A stretch of DNA of 64,000 nt. Origin: Mycolicibacterium sp. TY81. GTDB taxonomy: Bacteria; Actinomycetota; Actinomycetes; Mycobacteriales; Mycobacteriaceae. The stretch lies in NCBI RefSeq assembly GCF_018326285.1, contig NZ_AP023362.1:1736001-1800000 (forward strand), written 5' to 3'. The notes beneath the pieces were generated by a model that was not told the DNA's origin, searched no databases, and was given only the letters and a program-made list of their open reading frames with translations. Below, one piece after another: positions 8,657-19,124 of this stretch. The translations under genes and the position numbers were made by a program. Positions within the stretch are counted from its first letter, which is position 1. Every line of letters starts with the position of its first letter.

Positions 8657-9415
8657 TCAGTGGTCCAAGATCTTGCCCAGGAAGTCCCGGGCCCGGTTGG
8701 ACTTCGGCGCCGTGAAGAACTCGTCGGGCTCGGCGTCCTCGACGATGGTGCCGTCGGCCATGAACACCACCCGGTTCGACGCGCGGCGGGCGAAGCCCAT
8801 CTCGTGCGTCACCACGATCATGGTCATGCCCTCGGTCGCCAGCGACGTCATCACCGACAGCACCTCGTTGACCATCTCGGGGTCCAGCGCGCTGGTGGGC
8901 TCGTCGAACAGCATCACCTTGGGGCCCATGGCCAGGGACCGGGCGATCGCGACGCGCTGCTGCTGACCACCGGACAGCTGCGCCGGGTACTTGTCGGCCT
9001 GGTTGGCGACCCCGACCCGCTCCAGCAGCTCGAGCCCCTTCTTGCGGGCCTCGTCCTTGTTCTTCCGCCGCACCTTCATCGGCGCGAGCGTGACGTTCTC
9101 GAGAATTGTCTTGTGCGCGAACAGGTTGAACGACTGGAACACCATGCCGACCTCGGACCGCAGCGTGGCCAGCTTGCGGCCCTCTTCGGGCAGGAGCTCA
9201 CCGTCGATGTGGATCGACCCGGAGTCGATGGTCTCCAGCCGATTGATGGTGCGACACAACGTCGACTTACCCGAACCTGACGGCCCGAGCAGCACCACCA
9301 CCTGTCCGCGCGGGACTTCGAGATTGATGTCCTTCAGCACATGCAGTGCGCCGAAGTGCTTGTTGACCCCCTTGACCGAGATCATCGGGGTGGCAGGTGA
9401 CTCGCCGGTGACCAT
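8657..9415 (-). CDS. Amino-acid ABC transporter ATPase (GlnQ/GluA type)
   Basis: A 252-residue ATPase: Walker [10 protein letters not shown] at residues 44-52, Q-loop VFQSFNLF, signature LSGGQQQR, Walker [13 protein letters not shown] and switch His in VVTHEM. It is the first gene of the three-gene importer operon. Start choice: ATG at MVTGESP; a GTG four codons upstream and an ATG at MISVKG are alternatives. It diverges from miaB across about 105 bases. Confidence 0.93.
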   Translation of the reverse strand: MVTGESPATPMISVKGVNKHFGALHVLKDINLEVPRGQVVVLLGPSGSGKSTLCRTINRLETIDSGSIHIDGELLPEEGRKLATLRSEVGMVFQSFNLFAHKTILENVTLAPMKVRRKNKDEARKKGLELLERVGVANQADKYPAQLSGGQQQRVAIARSLAMGPKVMLFDEPTSALDPEMVNEVLSVMTSLATEGMTMIVVTHEMGFARRASNRVVFMADGTIVEDAEPDEFFTAPKSNRARDFLGKILDH

Positions 9416-9521
9416 GCGCACAGACACTACCCAGGTAAGCCACGGCGCGCGGATCAGTCACAGAAACCCGGAAACCCTTCGGCAAATTTGGTATAAATCG
9501 CGCCGCCCGTACGATTGGCAC

Positions 9522-11096
9522 GTGATTTCGACAGCGACTCCGGACGTGGAAGCTGACGCCACGGAGTCCGCTACGGGTTCCGGCGCGGGACGCACCTACC
9601 AGGTCCGCACCTACGGGTGTCAGATGAACGTCCACGATTCCGAGCGGCTCGCCGGCCTGCTCGAAGACGCCGGATACCGGCGTGCCGAGGACGGCACCGA
9701 CGCCGACGTCGTGGTCTTCAACACCTGCGCGGTGCGAGAGAACGCCGACAACAAGCTCTACGGCAACATCAGCCACCTGGCGCCGCGCAAGGAAGCCGAC
9801 CCGAACATGCAGATCGCCGTCGGCGGCTGCCTGGCGCAGAAGGACCGCGACACGGTGCTGAGCAAGGCGCCGTGGGTCGACGTGGTGTTCGGCACGCACA
9901 ACATCGGCTCACTGCCGGTGCTGCTGGAACGCGCCCGCCACAACCGCGAAGCCCAGGTCGAGATCGTCGAGGCCCTTCAGGAGTTCCCCTCGGCGCTGCC
10001 GGCCACGCGCGAATCTTCTTACGCCGCTTGGGTTTCCATCTCGGTGGGCTGCAACAACACCTGCACGTTCTGCATCGTGCCGTCGCTGCGCGGCAAGGAA
10101 GTCGACCGGCGTCCCGGCGACATCCTCGCCGAGGTGAAGTCCCTCGTGGACCAGGGCGTCCTGGAGATCACGCTGCTGGGCCAGAACGTCAACGCGTATG
10201 GCGTTTCGTTCTCGCAGGACGAACGACTCCGCGAAAATCCGGACGCCTGGACCGACATCGAGCGCGACCGCGGCGCGTTCGCCAAACTGCTGCGCGCCTG
10301 CGGCGACATCGAGGGCCTCGAGCGGGTCCGGTTCACCTCGCCGCACCCCGCCGAGTTCACCGACGACGTCATCGAAGCCATGGCGGCCACCCCGAACATC
10401 TGCCCGACGCTGCACATGCCGCTGCAGTCGGGATCGGACCGCATCCTCAAGGAGATGCGCCGCTCCTACCGCGCCGAGAAGTACCTCGGCATCATCGAAC
10501 GGGTGCGTGCCGCGATCCCGCATGCGGCCATCACCACCGACATCATCGTCGGGTTCCCCGGGGAGACCGAAGAGGACTTCCAGGCCACCCTCGACGTCGT
10601 CGAACGCGCCCGGTTCTCCAGCGCCTTCACGTTCCAGTACTCCAAGCGGCCTGGTACCCCGGCCGCCGAGCTGCCCGACCAGCTTCCGAAAGAGGTTGTG
10701 TCCGAACGGTATATGCGGCTCATCGAGCTGCAGGAGCGCATCTCCTGGGAGGAGAACCTGGCACAGGTCGGCCGTGAGGTCGAGCTGCTGGTGGCCACCG
10801 GCGAAGGCCGCAAGGATTCCGCGACCGAGAGAATGTCGGGCCGTGCGCGCGACGGCCGGCTCGTGCACTTCACCCCGGGTGACGCCGACATCCGTCCCGG
10901 CGACATCGTCGCCACGACCGTCACCGGTGCCGCCCCGCACCACCTGATCGCCGACACGCCGATCATCAGCCACCGCCGCACCCGCGCGGGCGACGCGCAC
11001 GCCGCGGGCCGCAAACCCACCACCGGCGTCGGGCTGGGCATGCCGCAGATCGGCGCGCCCCCCGTCACGCCCGTAGAGCAGGGATGTTCACGATGA
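9522..11096 (+). CDS. miaB: tRNA-2-methylthio-N6-dimethylallyladenosine synthase MiaB
   Basis: A 524-residue radical-SAM methylthiotransferase that adds the 2-methylthio group to i6A37 of tRNA, downstream of MiaA action. The N-terminal UPF0004 domain has Cys33, Cys69 and Cys103 for the second cluster. The radical-SAM CxxxCxxC is at Cys177/181/184. A C-terminal TRAM domain follows ([13 protein letters not shown] onward). The GTG start (MISTATPD) lies about 25 bases after a TATAAA-like -10 element; longer in-frame extension runs through the divergent ATPase gene and is not real. It is coupled to the next gene by an ATGA overlap. Confidence 0.95.
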   Translation: MISTATPDVEADATESATGSGAGRTYQVRTYGCQMNVHDSERLAGLLEDAGYRRAEDGTDADVVVFNTCAVRENADNKLYGNISHLAPRKEADPNMQIAVGGCLAQKDRDTVLSKAPWVDVVFGTHNIGSLPVLLERARHNREAQVEIVEALQEFPSALPATRESSYAAWVSISVGCNNTCTFCIVPSLRGKEVDRRPGDILAEVKSLVDQGVLEITLLGQNVNAYGVSFSQDERLRENPDAWTDIERDRGAFAKLLRACGDIEGLERVRFTSPHPAEFTDDVIEAMAATPNICPTLHMPLQSGSDRILKEMRRSYRAEKYLGIIERVRAAIPHAAITTDIIVGFPGETEEDFQATLDVVERARFSSAFTFQYSKRPGTPAAELPDQLPKEVVSERYMRLIELQERISWEENLAQVGREVELLVATGEGRKDSATERMSGRARDGRLVHFTPGDADIRPGDIVATTVTGAAPHHLIADTPIISHRRTRAGDAHAAGRKPTTGVGLGMPQIGAPPVTPVEQGCSR

Positions 11097-11692
11097 ACGA
11101 CACCAAGCCCGGACAGCCCAACGGCGGCGCGAACGGCGAATTCGAGGAATTCAAGGACGACATCGACGCCGCCGAGCAGCGCATCGCCCGGGAGATCGAC
11201 CCGGGCGGCCGCGCCATGGTCGTGGCGATCTGCGTTTTCGTCATCCTGCTGTCGTTTGTGCTGCCGCACACCGGTGGCGTCAAGGGCTTCGACGTCCTGC
11301 TCGGCGATCAGGCCGCCCTGGACGCCAAGATTCTGCTGCCGTCGCGGGTGTTCGTCTGGCTGATCCTGGTCTTCAGCGTCGGCTTCTCGATGCTGGCGCT
11401 GCTGACCCGCCGCTGGGGCCTGGCCTGGATCGCGCTGGCCGGCTCCGCCGTGTCGTGCTTCCTCGGGATGCTGGCCATCTGGTCGCGCAACACCGTCGTC
11501 AAGCCCTACCCGGGACCCGGATTCGGGCTCTACCTGGCATGGATCGCCGTCATCCTGCTGACGTTCCACTGGGCCCGCGTGGTGTGGTCACGCACCGCGG
11601 TGCAGCTGGCCGCCGAGGCGCAGCGCCGCGAATCGACCGCCGAGCAGCAGAAACGCGGGCTGCTCGACGGCCCGGACGAACCTACTTCTTGA
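11093..11692 (+). CDS. Conserved membrane protein (Rv2732c-like)
   Basis: A 199-residue protein with an acidic cytosolic N-terminus (residues 1-42) and four hydrophobic segments, at about 43-62, 85-105, 108-130 and 142-160, followed by a charged C-terminal helix. The ATG overlaps the miaB stop as ATGA. It corresponds in position and layout to M. tuberculosis Rv2732c, a membrane protein of unknown function conserved in mycobacteria. Its 3' end overlaps the convergent DUF349 gene by 11 bases. Confidence 0.85.
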   Translation: MNDTKPGQPNGGANGEFEEFKDDIDAAEQRIAREIDPGGRAMVVAICVFVILLSFVLPHTGGVKGFDVLLGDQAALDAKILLPSRVFVWLILVFSVGFSMLALLTRRWGLAWIALAGSAVSCFLGMLAIWSRNTVVKPYPGPGFGLYLAWIAVILLTFHWARVVWSRTAVQLAAEAQRRESTAEQQKRGLLDGPDEPTS

Positions 11693-13010
11693 TCGCGGCG
11701 GAAGCCGCGTCGGCCCACTCACGCCACTGCGCCGCACTGGCCCGCGCCTTCTCGGCATCCTTCGTCTTGCCGGCGGCCTCGGCCTTCTCGGCCTGACGCT
11801 CGAACTGCTCGGCGCGCTCGCGGAACTGGTCGGCCCGGGCCTGCGCCTCCGGGTCGCTCCAGCCGCTCTGCGCGGCGTCGCGGATCTTCTTCTCGACGGC
11901 CCGCAGCCGGCGCTCCAGCTCCGCGGTGCGGTCGCGTGAAGCCTTGCCGATGGCGTCCCACTTGTCGCCGATGGCCCGGAATGCCGCGCGCGCGGCCTCG
12001 ACATCGCTGATGTCGATCTTCTCGGCCTCGGCCAGCAGCTCGGCCTTGGCGTCGGCGTTGGCGTTGAACTCGGCGTCCTTCTCGGCGTTGACCGCGTTGC
12101 GGGCGCTGAAGAACGTGTCCTGGGCGGCCTTGAACCGCTTCCACAGGGCGTCGTCGACGTCCTTGGCGGCGCGGCCCGCGGCCTTCCACTGCGTCAGCAG
12201 ATCGCGGAATGTCGCGGAGGTGGCGCCCCAGTCCGTGGAGCTGGACAGCGCCTCGGCGCGTTCACACAGCGCCTCCTTGGCCTGACGGACGCCGACCCGC
12301 TCGCGATCGAGCTCGGCGAAGTGCGAGCCCCGGCGCCGGTTGAACGCCTCGCGGGCCGCCGAGTAGCGCTTCCACAGCGCGTCGTCGACCTTGCGGTCCA
12401 GGCCGGTGATGGTCCGCCACTCGTCGAGGATCGCGCGCAGCCGGTCGCCGCCGGCCTTCCACTGTGTGGAGTTGGCGCCGATCTCCTCGGCCTCGGCGGC
12501 CAGGGCTTCCTTGCGGGCAGTCTGGGCGGCCCGGTGCTCGTCGCGCTTGGCCCGCTCCTCCTGCGCGCTGGCGCCCGCCTGCTCGACGATGGTGCTCAGC
12601 CGGGCACTCAGGGCATCGACATCGCCCAGTACCGAGGCCTCCGGCAGCGATTCCAGCAGCGTCGCGGCGGCCGACTTGATCTTGCGGGCGTCGCCACTAC
12701 CGCTACCGAGCCGGTGCTCCAGCAGCGCCACCTCGGTGCTCAGGTCGTCGTACCGGCGGCCGAAGTGGGCGTACGCGGCCTCCGCGTCGCCCGCCTGCCA
12801 CGACGCGATCTTGCGCTCGCCGGCGGCGGTGATGAGCCATACCGTGCCGTCGTCGTCGACGCGGCCGAAGCGGTGCGGATCGCACGTCGGCGCGGCAGCC
12901 ACAGGTGGCGCCGGAGGGTGGTGCGGGATGGCGCTCGGTTTGGGACCGGGGCGCGGCGGACCGGGCCGAGGAGTCGGTTTCGGGGTGTTGCCGGGTTCGG
13001 TGGTGGTCAT
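11682..13010 (-). CDS. DUF349 domain protein (Rv2731-like)
   Basis: A 442-residue, almost wholly helical Ala/Arg/Glu-rich protein. After a Pro-rich N-terminus (residues 1-40) and a short domain with [15 protein letters not shown], it holds repeated DUF349 units, each with the pattern W-K-x-A-G-x(4)-DDALWKRF/Y-x-A-R-E/D-x-F. Long coiled-coil propensity is evident. The family has been linked to cell-envelope or nucleoid-associated roles, but no mechanism is established. It is cytosolic by lack of signal. Confidence 0.85.
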   Translation of the reverse strand: MTTTEPGNTPKPTPRPGPPRPGPKPSAIPHHPPAPPVAAAPTCDPHRFGRVDDDGTVWLITAAGERKIASWQAGDAEAAYAHFGRRYDDLSTEVALLEHRLGSGSGDARKIKSAAATLLESLPEASVLGDVDALSARLSTIVEQAGASAQEERAKRDEHRAAQTARKEALAAEAEEIGANSTQWKAGGDRLRAILDEWRTITGLDRKVDDALWKRYSAAREAFNRRRGSHFAELDRERVGVRQAKEALCERAEALSSSTDWGATSATFRDLLTQWKAAGRAAKDVDDALWKRFKAAQDTFFSARNAVNAEKDAEFNANADAKAELLAEAEKIDISDVEAARAAFRAIGDKWDAIGKASRDRTAELERRLRAVEKKIRDAAQSGWSDPEAQARADQFRERAEQFERQAEKAEAAGKTKDAEKARASAAQWREWADAASAAIKK

Positions 13011-13150
13011 CTCGTGCTCCTCATGCCCGCGCGTGGGTGACCCACGCTTCTGCCGCGCGACGCGGCGCCGTCATCTGGTACTCGCACGCTATTCAAACAG
13101 GTCGACCCGCCGTCTGCGCAGGCGTTTGCCGGACTCGTTAGCGTGGACGC

Positions 13151-13846
13151 GTGCGTAGCGCCGGCCTGACACATATCGCCATCGTCCCGTCGGCCCCCAT
13201 TCTGGTGCCTGAGCTGGCGTCCGGCGCGGCGGTCGAACTGGCCGACCTGACGGCGGCCGTGCGCGGGGCGGTGCAGGACCTGCCGTCGCGTTGGGTGGCG
13301 GTCGGCGTCGGTCCGGAGGATGGCCGGGTGCCCGGCGACGCGGTCGGCACCTTCGCCGGTTACGGCGCAGACGTCCGGGTGACGTTCACGCCGGCCGCGG
13401 ACGGGGAGGTACGGCCTCTGCCGCTGTGCGCGCTGATCGCCGGCTGGCTGCGGGGGAGTGTCGACGCGGGAGCGACCGTCGACGTGCGGGTTTTCGCCGA
13501 CGGTCTGGCGTCGGACATCGCGCTGGAGCGCGGCCGTGCCCTGCGCGCGGAGCTGGACGCGGTCGCTGACCCCGTCGGCGTGCTGGTGGTCGCCGACGGC
13601 GCGAACACCCTGACGGCCGCGGCGCCCGGCGGCTTCGATCCGGATTCCGTTGCGCGACAAGCACAGTGGGATGACGCGTTGGCCACCGGTGACGTGGCGG
13701 CGATCGCGGGGCTGTCCGGCGTCCTCGGCCGCGTCGCCTACCAGGTGCTGGCCGGGCTGGCCGGACCCGACCCGAAAGCGACGGAGCTGTATCGCGGCGC
13801 GCCCTACGGCGTCGGCTACTTCGTCGGTACCTGGACCGCGCAGTGA
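13151..13846 (+). CDS. Class III extradiol dioxygenase-like protein (Rv2728c-like)
   Basis: A 231-residue Ala-rich protein starting at GTG. The opening [16 protein letters not shown] resembles the start of the LigB/MEMO-type fold. Mycobacterial members upstream of miaA (Rv2728c) are annotated as class III extradiol dioxygenase subunit B-like. I see no clear full set of metal ligands, so enzyme activity is uncertain. Its TGA overlaps the miaA GTG as GTGA, indicating translational coupling. Confidence 0.75.
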   Translation: MRSAGLTHIAIVPSAPILVPELASGAAVELADLTAAVRGAVQDLPSRWVAVGVGPEDGRVPGDAVGTFAGYGADVRVTFTPAADGEVRPLPLCALIAGWLRGSVDAGATVDVRVFADGLASDIALERGRALRAELDAVADPVGVLVVADGANTLTAAAPGGFDPDSVARQAQWDDALATGDVAAIAGLSGVLGRVAYQVLAGLAGPDPKATELYRGAPYGVGYFVGTWTAQ

Positions 13847-14769
13847 GGCCCATCGCGGTCGTCGGCCCCACCGGCACCGGCAAGTCGGCCCTGGCACTCG
13901 ACCTCGCCGAACAGCTGGGCGGCGAGATCGTGAACGCCGACGCCATGCAGCTCTACCGCGGCATGGACATCGGCACCGCCAAGCTGACGGTGCCCGAGCG
14001 GCGCGGCATCGTGCACCACCAGCTCGACGTCCTCGAGGTCACCGACAACGCGACCGTCGCGAAGTACCAGGCGGCCGCCGCGGCCGACATCGAGGACATC
14101 GCCGCTCGCGGCGCCGTGCCGGTGATCGTCGGCGGATCGATGATGTACATCCAGGCACTGCTCGACGAATGGTCGTTCCCGGCGACCGATCCCGCGGTGC
14201 GGGCCCGGTGGGAGGACCGGCTGGCCGAGGTCGGGGTCACCGCCCTGCACGGCGAGCTGGCGCGCGTCGACCCCGAGGCCGCCGCGTCGATCCTGAACAC
14301 CGACGGCCGGCGCATCGTGCGGGCGCTCGAGGTCGTCGAACTCACCGGGCAGCCGTTCGCGGCGTCGGCGCCACAGATCGGGGCCCCGCGCTGGGACACC
14401 CTGATCGTCGGATTGGACTGGGACACAGAGGTTCTCGATGACCGGCTGCAGCGCCGTACCGACTTGATGTTCGCCTCCGGGCTGGTCGAGGAGGTGGTGG
14501 CGCTGCGTGCCCGCGGCCTGCGCGACGGAGTGACGGCGGCCCGGGCCCTGGGCTACGCGCAGGTGCTGGCGGCGCTGGACGCCGGGGGCGACCCCGCTAC
14601 GGCCGATGCCGCGATGGCAGAAGCCAAGGAGCGGACGTTCATCGGCACCCGGCGCTACGTGCGCCGGCAGCGGTCGTGGTTCCGGCGCGATCACCGGATC
14701 GTCTGGCTGGCCGGTGACGCTCCGGACAACGCAGCCGAGGTGGCGCGTCGGTGGCGCCACGTATCCTGA
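13843..14769 (+). CDS. miaA: tRNA dimethylallyltransferase MiaA
   Basis: A 308-residue enzyme that transfers dimethylallyl from DMAPP to N6 of A37 in tRNAs reading UNN codons, making the substrate of MiaB. P-loop GPTGTGKS is at residues 8-15, followed by [17 protein letters not shown] and [10 protein letters not shown], with the C-terminal RQRSWFRRD motif. The GTG start overlaps the preceding stop. dapF follows closely, so this is a tRNA-modification/lysine-pathway operon as in other mycobacteria. Confidence 0.96.
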   Translation: MRPIAVVGPTGTGKSALALDLAEQLGGEIVNADAMQLYRGMDIGTAKLTVPERRGIVHHQLDVLEVTDNATVAKYQAAAAADIEDIAARGAVPVIVGGSMMYIQALLDEWSFPATDPAVRARWEDRLAEVGVTALHGELARVDPEAAASILNTDGRRIVRALEVVELTGQPFAASAPQIGAPRWDTLIVGLDWDTEVLDDRLQRRTDLMFASGLVEEVVALRARGLRDGVTAARALGYAQVLAALDAGGDPATADAAMAEAKERTFIGTRRYVRRQRSWFRRDHRIVWLAGDAPDNAAEVARRWRHVS

Positions 14770-14773
14770 AGCT

Positions 14774-15664
14774 GTGCGGTTTTCGAAAGGGCACGGCACC
14801 CAGAACGACTTCGTGGTGCTGCCCGATGTCGACGCCGAACTGAAGCTGACCCCCTCGGTCATCGCCGCGTTGTGCGACCGGCGCCGCGGACTGGGGGCCG
14901 ACGGCCTGCTGCGGGTCACCAAGGCCGGGGCCGCACAGGAGGCCGGCGTGTTCGACCGCCTGCCCGACGGCGTGGCCGCCGACGACTGGTACATGGACTA
15001 CCGCAACGCCGACGGCTCCATCGCCCAGATGTGCGGCAACGGCGTCCGTGTCTTCGCGCACTACCTGCGCGCCTCCGGGCTCGAGCACCGTGACGAATTC
15101 GTGGTCGGTTCCCTGGCCGGGCCGCGTCCGGTGACCCTGCACGGCGCCGACGCGGTCAACGCCGAGGTCACCGTCGAGATGGGCAAGGCCCGTTCGTACG
15201 GGCACGGCAAGGCGGTCATCGCCGGCCGGACCTTCGAGGGCCTGGCCGTCGACGTCGGCAACCCGCACCTGGCGTGCGTCGATCCGGCGCTGAACATGGC
15301 CGGGCTCACCGCGCTGGACATCGCGGCGCCGGTGTCCTTCGACGCCGACCAGTTCCCCGAGGGCGTCAACGTCGAGGTGCTGACCGCGCCCGCCAACGGG
15401 GTGGTGGCCATGCGGGTGCACGAGCGCGGCGTGGGCGAAACCCGCTCCTGTGGAACCGGAACGGTCGCTGCGACGTTGGCAGCACTGAACCACACCGGCG
15501 CGGACACCGGCAGCCTGCGGGTGGTGATCCCCGGCGGCGAGGTCAGCGTGACCATCACCGCGGACACCAGCTACCTGCGTGGGCCGTCGGTGCTGCTGGC
15601 GCACGGCGAACTGGCCGCCGAATGGTGGCACGAGAACGAAGGAAATTCAGATGCGGCCCGCTGA
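14774..15664 (+). CDS. dapF: Diaminopimelate epimerase
   Basis: A 296-residue PLP-independent epimerase converting LL- to meso-diaminopimelate for peptidoglycan and lysine. The two catalytic cysteines are Cys87 in MCGNGVRV and Cys226 in SCGTGT, both present. The GTG start is 4 bases after the miaA stop; earlier in-frame codons run inside miaA. The family's N/C domain symmetry is intact. Confidence 0.96.
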   Translation: MRFSKGHGTQNDFVVLPDVDAELKLTPSVIAALCDRRRGLGADGLLRVTKAGAAQEAGVFDRLPDGVAADDWYMDYRNADGSIAQMCGNGVRVFAHYLRASGLEHRDEFVVGSLAGPRPVTLHGADAVNAEVTVEMGKARSYGHGKAVIAGRTFEGLAVDVGNPHLACVDPALNMAGLTALDIAAPVSFDADQFPEGVNVEVLTAPANGVVAMRVHERGVGETRSCGTGTVAATLAALNHTGADTGSLRVVIPGGEVSVTITADTSYLRGPSVLLAHGELAAEWWHENEGNSDAAR

Positions 15665-15691
15665 CTTTGCGGGCACCATCGATAACTACCT

Positions 15692-17092
15692 ATGACCTAT
15701 CCCGAAACACCCAGCGTCGGTGAACTAGCCCTCGAAGACCGGGCGGCACTGCGCCGCGTTGCCGGTCTGTCGACCGAACTGGCCGACATCTCCGAAGTCG
15801 AATACCGCCAGCTGCGCCTCGAACGCGTGGTGCTGGTCGGTGTCTGGACCGACGGTACGTCGGCCGACGCCGACAACAGCCTCGCCGAACTCGCCGCGCT
15901 CGCCGAGACCGCCGGCTCCGAGGTGCTCGAAGGCCTCATCCAGCGCCGCGACAAACCGGACGCCTCGACGTACATCGGCTCCGGCAAGGCCCAGGAGTTG
16001 CGCGAGATCGTGCTCGCCACCGGCGCCGACACCGTCATCTGTGACGGTGAACTGAGCCCCGCGCAGCTGAACTCGCTGGAAAAGGTGGTGAAGGTCAAGG
16101 TCATCGACCGCACCGCGCTGATCCTCGACATCTTCGCCCAGCACGCCACCAGCCGCGAGGGCAAGGCCCAGGTGTCGCTGGCCCAGATGGAGTACATGCT
16201 GCCGCGCCTGCGCGGCTGGGGTGAGTCGATGTCCCGGCAGGCCGGTGGTCGTGCCGGTGGTGCCGGTGGCGGCGTGGGTACCCGTGGTCCCGGTGAAACC
16301 AAGATCGAGACCGACCGGCGACGGATCCGCGAGCGGATGGCCAAGCTGCGCCGCGAGATCAAGGACATGAAGAAGATTCGCGACACCCAGCGGCACAGCC
16401 GCCGGGTCAGCGACACCCCGTCCGTCGCGATCGTCGGCTACACCAATGCGGGCAAGTCCAGCCTGCTGAACGCCCTCACCGGCGCGGGCGTGCTGGTGCA
16501 GAACGCGCTGTTCGCCACCCTCGAACCGACGACGCGCCGTGGACAGTTGGACGACGGCCGGCCCTTCACCCTGACCGACACCGTCGGGTTCGTGCGGCAC
16601 CTGCCGACCCAGCTGGTCGAGGCGTTCCGGTCGACGCTGGAGGAGGTCGTCGACGCCGACCTGCTCGTGCACGTGGTCGACGGCTCCGACGCCGATCCGC
16701 TGGCGCAGATCAACGCGGTACGCAAGGTCGTCGGCGAAGTCGTCGCCGAGTACGACATCACTGCTCCACGAGAGTTGTTGGTGGTCAACAAGATCGACGC
16801 CGCCGGGGATCTGTCGCTGGCCCACCTGCGGCGCGCGTTGCCGGACGCCGTGTTCGTGTCCGCGCACACCGGTGAGGGGCTGGACCGGCTGCGGCTGCGC
16901 ATGTGCGAGCTGGTCGAGCCGACCGACGCGGCCGTCGACGTGACCATTCCCTACGAGCGGGGCGACCTCGTGGCCCGGGTGCACGCCGAAGGTCGTGTCG
17001 AGGCCACCGAGCACACCGCCGACGGCACCCGGATCAAGGGCTGGGTGCCGATGGCCCTGGCCGCCAGCCTCGGCGAGTTCGCCACCGCCTGA
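15692..17092 (+). CDS. hflX: Ribosome-associated GTPase HflX
   Basis: A 466-residue GTPase that splits or rescues stalled 70S ribosomes; mycobacterial HflX has been linked to hypoxia and macrolide tolerance. The N-terminal HflX domain contains STYIGSGKA, a glycine-rich linker (GGRAGGAGGGVGTRGPGE) and a coiled coil. G1 GYTNAGKSS is at residues 249-257, DTVGF at 296-300 and NKID at 366-369. Its stop abuts the convergent hydrolase gene's stop (shared TGATCA). Confidence 0.95.
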   Translation: MTYPETPSVGELALEDRAALRRVAGLSTELADISEVEYRQLRLERVVLVGVWTDGTSADADNSLAELAALAETAGSEVLEGLIQRRDKPDASTYIGSGKAQELREIVLATGADTVICDGELSPAQLNSLEKVVKVKVIDRTALILDIFAQHATSREGKAQVSLAQMEYMLPRLRGWGESMSRQAGGRAGGAGGGVGTRGPGETKIETDRRRIRERMAKLRREIKDMKKIRDTQRHSRRVSDTPSVAIVGYTNAGKSSLLNALTGAGVLVQNALFATLEPTTRRGQLDDGRPFTLTDTVGFVRHLPTQLVEAFRSTLEEVVDADLLVHVVDGSDADPLAQINAVRKVVGEVVAEYDITAPRELLVVNKIDAAGDLSLAHLRRALPDAVFVSAHTGEGLDRLRLRMCELVEPTDAAVDVTIPYERGDLVARVHAEGRVEATEHTADGTRIKGWVPMALAASLGEFATA

Positions 17093-18715
17093 TCAGGCGG
17101 CAGCCTTGGCCGGCTTGTCGGCCTTGTCGGCAGCCGGCTTCACGGCCTTGGGGGTCTTGACCTTCTTGTCCTTCTTCGGCTTCTTGGCCTTGTCCGAGTT
17201 CTTGTCGGTGGCCTTGTCGCCCTTGTCAGTGGCCTTGTCGCCACCCTTCTCGCCGGCCGAGGTCTGGCCGTCCTTGGCCGGGCCCTGATCGGTGCCGGGC
17301 TTCGGGTCCTGCTTCGGGCCGGTCGTGTCGGGGGTCTTGTCGGTCACCTTGGTGTCCGGGGTCTCCGGGTCGGTCACCTTGGTGTCCGGGGTCTTGGTGT
17401 CGGTGTCCTTGGTATCGGTGTCCTTGGTATCGGCCGTCGTCGTCACCTTCGGTGCCGTGACGGGCGCGACCTTGGTGTCACCGGTCGGCGTGGCGGACAC
17501 CGCCGTCGGTGTGCTCGACACGTTGCGGGCCGCCACCGTCGCCGGGGTCGGGGCGGGGGTGGTCGCGGCGATCGGAAGCTGCACCTTGCCGCCGGTGATG
17601 TCGCTGATCGCGGCCTTGACGCCCGCGCCGGCCGCGTTGATCAGGTCCTGCGTCAGCGTGATCGGGTTGAGCAGCGGGATCAATCGGAACGGTGCCGGGA
17701 CGCCGGGGCTGAGGCTGCGGTCGTAGCCGGTGTCGATGAGCACGCGCAGTACCGGTGAGACGAGGTCGACCAGCGGCTTGATGATGAAGCTGGTGTGGGT
17801 GAAGCCGCCGAACTCCAGGAACGGCCGCACGATCGGCAGGGTCTTGGTCGGGATCGTGATGTACGTGGTGTCGCCGTATGTGGTCTGGTTCTTGGGGTCG
17901 GTGAGGGCCGCCTCCAGTTCGGCCGGCGTGTACTCGAGATCGGGGATTTCGCCGACGTCGCTGTTCGCGTTCGGTGCCAGATAGGTGCCGTGGGTGTACC
18001 AGAAACCGGCGATGGCATTGAGGTCGGCGAGCAGGTTGATCGGGTACAGCGGGAAGTCGGCGACGCCGTCGTACTCGAACGCGATGTCGGTGGTCTTGAT
18101 GCCGGTGTTGGTGGGTGCCGGCAGGCCGAAGGTGACGTCCCAGATCGGCACGGTGCCCAGGAAGGCCAGTCGTTCGAACAGGCCGCCGTTGGGCCGGTTG
18201 GTGTTGCCGATCATGACGAAGGACAGCGCTGCCTTCTGCGCGTCGGTCAGACCCGACAGCGTGGCCTTCTCACGGCTGACGATGTTGCCGCCCTGGGAGT
18301 AGCCGAAGATGATGACGGGATTCTGGGGCGTCGCTGTCGGCAGGGCCAGCTGTAGCGCCGTATCCAGAGCTTGGATGCCCTGGCCCGTCGAGTCGTTCCA
18401 CTTGGCGCCGGACAGTCCGCCCCAGCCGGGCAGCGGGATCGGCCAGAACTGGGCGGGATAGTTGATGCCCTGCAGGTTGCAGTTGTTCTGAAGCGTGCAC
18501 GCCGGGTTGAACGGTGCGATGTAGTAGGTGTCCGCGTTCTCCCGGTAGCCGGGCACGATGTTGGCGTTGGGTGTGCCGGTGCCCGGGACTATCAGCGCGG
18601 TCGCGGCGAGGGTGAACGCGGCCGTGACCATCGACACCACGCCGAGCAGGACCGTGCCGAGCACCGTCAGCATCACGGCCAGCGTTGCGGGAATCGTGCG
18701 TCCGAGTGTGCGCAT
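17093..18715 (-). CDS. Secreted PE-PPE domain hydrolase with Thr/Asp/Lys tail
   Basis: A 540-residue protein. N-terminal hydrophobic residues about 8-42 form a signal/anchor. Residues about 42-300 match the PE-PPE (alpha/beta serine hydrolase) domain of mycobacteria: VPGTGTPN oxyanion-type motif and GYSQGG with nucleophile Ser140. Characterised members are esterases, but this protein has no PE or PPE domain. The last 140 residues are low complexity, rich in DTK/PDTKVTD repeats and ending in a Lys/Ala tail. The start ATG follows a GGGG-rich site; an in-frame extension upstream is not supported. Confidence 0.88.
   Translation of the reverse strand: MRTLGRTIPATLAVMLTVLGTVLLGVVSMVTAAFTLAATALIVPGTGTPNANIVPGYRENADTYYIAPFNPACTLQNNCNLQGINYPAQFWPIPLPGWGGLSGAKWNDSTGQGIQALDTALQLALPTATPQNPVIIFGYSQGGNIVSREKATLSGLTDAQKAALSFVMIGNTNRPNGGLFERLAFLGTVPIWDVTFGLPAPTNTGIKTTDIAFEYDGVADFPLYPINLLADLNAIAGFWYTHGTYLAPNANSDVGEIPDLEYTPAELEAALTDPKNQTTYGDTTYITIPTKTLPIVRPFLEFGGFTHTSFIIKPLVDLVSPVLRVLIDTGYDRSLSPGVPAPFRLIPLLNPITLTQDLINAAGAGVKAAISDITGGKVQLPIAATTPAPTPATVAARNVSSTPTAVSATPTGDTKVAPVTAPKVTTTADTKDTDTKDTDTKTPDTKVTDPETPDTKVTDKTPDTTGPKQDPKPGTDQGPAKDGQTSAGEKGGDKATDKGDKATDKNSDKAKKPKKDKKVKTPKAVKPAADKADKPAKAAA
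17339..17432. repeat. Tandem repeats in hydrolase tail
   Basis: Two copies of a 24-base unit beginning CGGTCACCTTGGTGTCCGG are followed by repeated GTGTCCTTGGTATCG units. They encode the DTK and PDTKVTD repeats on the minus strand. Confidence 0.8.
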
Positions 18716-19124
18716 CCCTCGCCCCCTTTCGACGTCGCCGATCCGGTCATCGGCACCCGTTCCGCATCGTCGCACTGTGACCTTGCCGGTATCCGGTGTT
18801 TGCCGAAAATTTGTCGAGCGTGTCGATTCTCCGGTACGCCCGTACCGGTCGACCGTGGGTGAAATCACACCGCGGCGATACCGCTTGCGGGGCAAGGTGT
18901 TTGGCGCCGCGGGCGGGGCGGGGCAATAGGCGGTCGTCCGCAGGCGACTCGTTCGGCACTAGGCTTTGACCAACATCGGCTGCGCACCTTCGCAGGTCAT
19001 GGCCGCCGATCACGTCGTGGAACGGCTGAGAGCCTTCAGTTCCCTCTGCACCAGCATTTCTCGCGGCGACCGATATTGCCGCCGGCATTGTCGACCCACC
19101 GTGCCTGAAAGGCTGTAATCCCTC
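18716..19124. other. Intergenic region, 409 bp, divergent promoters and probable long leader
   Basis: No convincing gene is seen. The region separates the divergent secreted hydrolase and DEAD-box helicase genes. It holds an inverted repeat CCGGTACG-CC-CGTACCGG at 18831-18848. The stretch from about 18960 to 19124 could be a long untranslated leader of the helicase mRNA, a feature common for cold-shock DEAD-box genes; that is inference. Confidence 0.4.
18831..18848. promoter_or_regulatory. Inverted repeat, candidate operator
   Basis: CCGGTACG, two bases, CGTACCGG: perfect 8-bp arms in the divergent intergenic region. The regulator is unknown. Confidence 0.35.

Noticed and set aside
8991..9521. 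N-terminal extension of the miaB frame
   Set aside because: The extension runs through the divergent ABC ATPase gene. The GTG at 9522 gives a normal MiaB N-terminus.
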